From: Cyclobacteriaceae bacterium
GTDB taxonomy: Bacteria > Bacteroidota > Bacteroidia > Cytophagales > Cyclobacteriaceae
NCBI GenBank assembly: GCA_019638355.1
Contig: JAHBTY010000001.1
Coordinates: forward strand, 1,178,001 to 1,242,000
Direction of reading: 5' to 3'
Length of the DNA stretch: 64,000 nt
Shown piece after piece: positions 63,481 to 64,000 of the stretch. Position 1 is the stretch's first letter. The number at the start of each line of letters is the position of its first letter. The notes below the pieces were generated by a model. The model saw nothing but the letters and a program-made list of their open reading frames with translations. It had not been told where the DNA came from and searched no databases. Made by a program: the position numbers and the translations under genes.

Positions 63481-64000
63481 TTATCTATTTTCTTGATTTG
63501 GTTCGATGTGAATAAGTACGTGGCCGAGTTGAGGAATCTCGCGCCTGAGGGTGTCTTTAAGTTTGTGAGCAATGTCGTGGCCGGCCTTTACCGAAATAGT
63601 GGCATCAACTTTAGCGTGCAAATCAACATGGTAAATCATTCCGGCTTTTCGGATAAAGCATTTCTCAGTGGCTATTACACCATCTACTGTTAAGGCTACT
63701 TTACGGATGTTTGCCACAAGATCATCATACACATGCTCGTCCATAATTTCGCCCAGTGCAGGCCGAAAAATTTTATAGCTGTTGTATAAAATAAATATTG
63801 AAGCAAAGAGCGCAGCCCAATCATCGGCTGCCTCATACCCATCGCCAAAGTATAACGCAATAGATATTCCAATAAAAGCTGCCACCGAAGTAACGGCATC
63901 GCTGCGATGGTGCCAGGCATCGGCTTTAAGCGATGTGCTGTTGGTTTGCAAAGCCTTGCGCATAACAAGTTGGTAAGAAATTTCCTTCCAGATAATAATA
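63481..64000 (-). CDS. Cation diffusion facilitator transporter, 5'-truncated by window
   Basis: The C-terminal part of a CDF metal efflux protein. From the window edge the frame reads WKEISYQLVMRKALQTNSTS, then LKADAWHHRSDAVTSVAAFI with the H-x3-D metal site, further helices, and the cytoplasmic dimerisation domain (VDLHAKVDATISVKAGHDIA and LGHVLIHIEPNQE). A Met at 63963 is internal; the gene continues beyond 64000. Probable Zn/Fe/Co/Cd export. Confidence 0.92.
   Translation of the reverse strand, partial: IIIWKEISYQLVMRKALQTNSTSLKADAWHHRSDAVTSVAAFIGISIALYFGDGYEAADDWAALFASIFILYNSYKIFRPALGEIMDEHVYDDLVANIRKVALTVDGVIATEKCFIRKAGMIYHVDLHAKVDATISVKAGHDIAHKLKDTLRREIPQLGHVLIHIEPNQENR

Overview
The window is from a member of the Bacteroidota, most likely the order Cytophagales. 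The evidence is CTnDOT-type conjugation genes (TraG/I/J/K/M/N), Bacteroidota-specific families (DUF5686, DUF4833, DUF4199, BatA-type aerotolerance protein), a tmRNA tag GENNYAMAA close to the usual Bacteroidota GENNYALAA, few Shine-Dalgarno sites, and a serine palmitoyltransferase with sphingolipid genes. Placement below order is not possible by eye.

Layout. 1-10.05 kb is the 3' half of a conjugative transfer operon on the plus strand: TraG/VirB4 ATPase (cut at the window start), three TraI-like secreted paralogues, TraJ, TraK, a TraL-sized protein, TraM, a patch of tiny ORFs, TraN and a DUF3945-like protein. 10.05-10.94 kb is a graveyard with a near-perfect 24-nt inverted repeat and two broken glycosyltransferase fragments. 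10.9-18.35 kb is a minus-strand operon (UspA, lipid hydroxylase, TetR, TolC, membrane-fusion protein, RND pump), divergent from a TetR / luciferase-domain / HD-domain operon (18.46-20.18 kb).

The most interesting part is 20.6-31.6 kb: eleven tightly packed plus-strand genes that appear to hold a whole inositol-sphingolipid pathway. They are serine palmitoyltransferase, a GNAT-like acyltransferase (candidate ceramide synthase), an NAD-dependent reductase (candidate CerR), myo-inositol-1-phosphate synthase, a PgpA-like phosphatase, a GtrA-like membrane protein, an outer-membrane DUF5686 protein, a CDP-alcohol phosphatidyltransferase, DUF4833, a fatty-acid hydroxylase and a PAP2/AUR1-like inositol-phosphoceramide synthase candidate. 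A GTATAG/CTATAC operator-like region lies upstream of this operon. A related one, built on a perfect 32-nt palindrome, lies at 31.99 kb between an HxlR regulator and a quinone/redox-type gene set (31.6-34.9 kb).

35.1-44.2 kb is a second TetR / RND / TolC efflux locus that also carries a patatin lipase and another lipid hydroxylase; matching operators precede the tetR gene and the pump genes. 44.3-47.0 kb has two paralogous small HTH proteins around an MFS transporter and an XRE-S24 regulator. An IS256-family element (47117-48549, 8-bp target duplication) interrupts a small membrane-protein gene after its fourth codon. 49-53.5 kb holds AraC, DUF1761, DUF4287 and TolB-like genes, an ECF sigma factor broken by a deletion, and an NTF2-like protein. 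53.9-56.5 kb has RadC and a large serine recombinase whose reading frame runs antisense through tRNA-Arg(CCG) into the 3' end of tmRNA (ssrA). I infer that this marks the right end of a genomic island.

57-64 kb looks like core chromosome: a lipoprotein, a family 2 glycosyltransferase, two DUF4199 proteins, a dihydroorotase-like protein lacking the HxH metal motif, a PemK/MazF toxin with antitoxin, a BatA-type VWA protein and a cation-diffusion-facilitator transporter cut at the window end. No rRNA or CRISPR array was seen.
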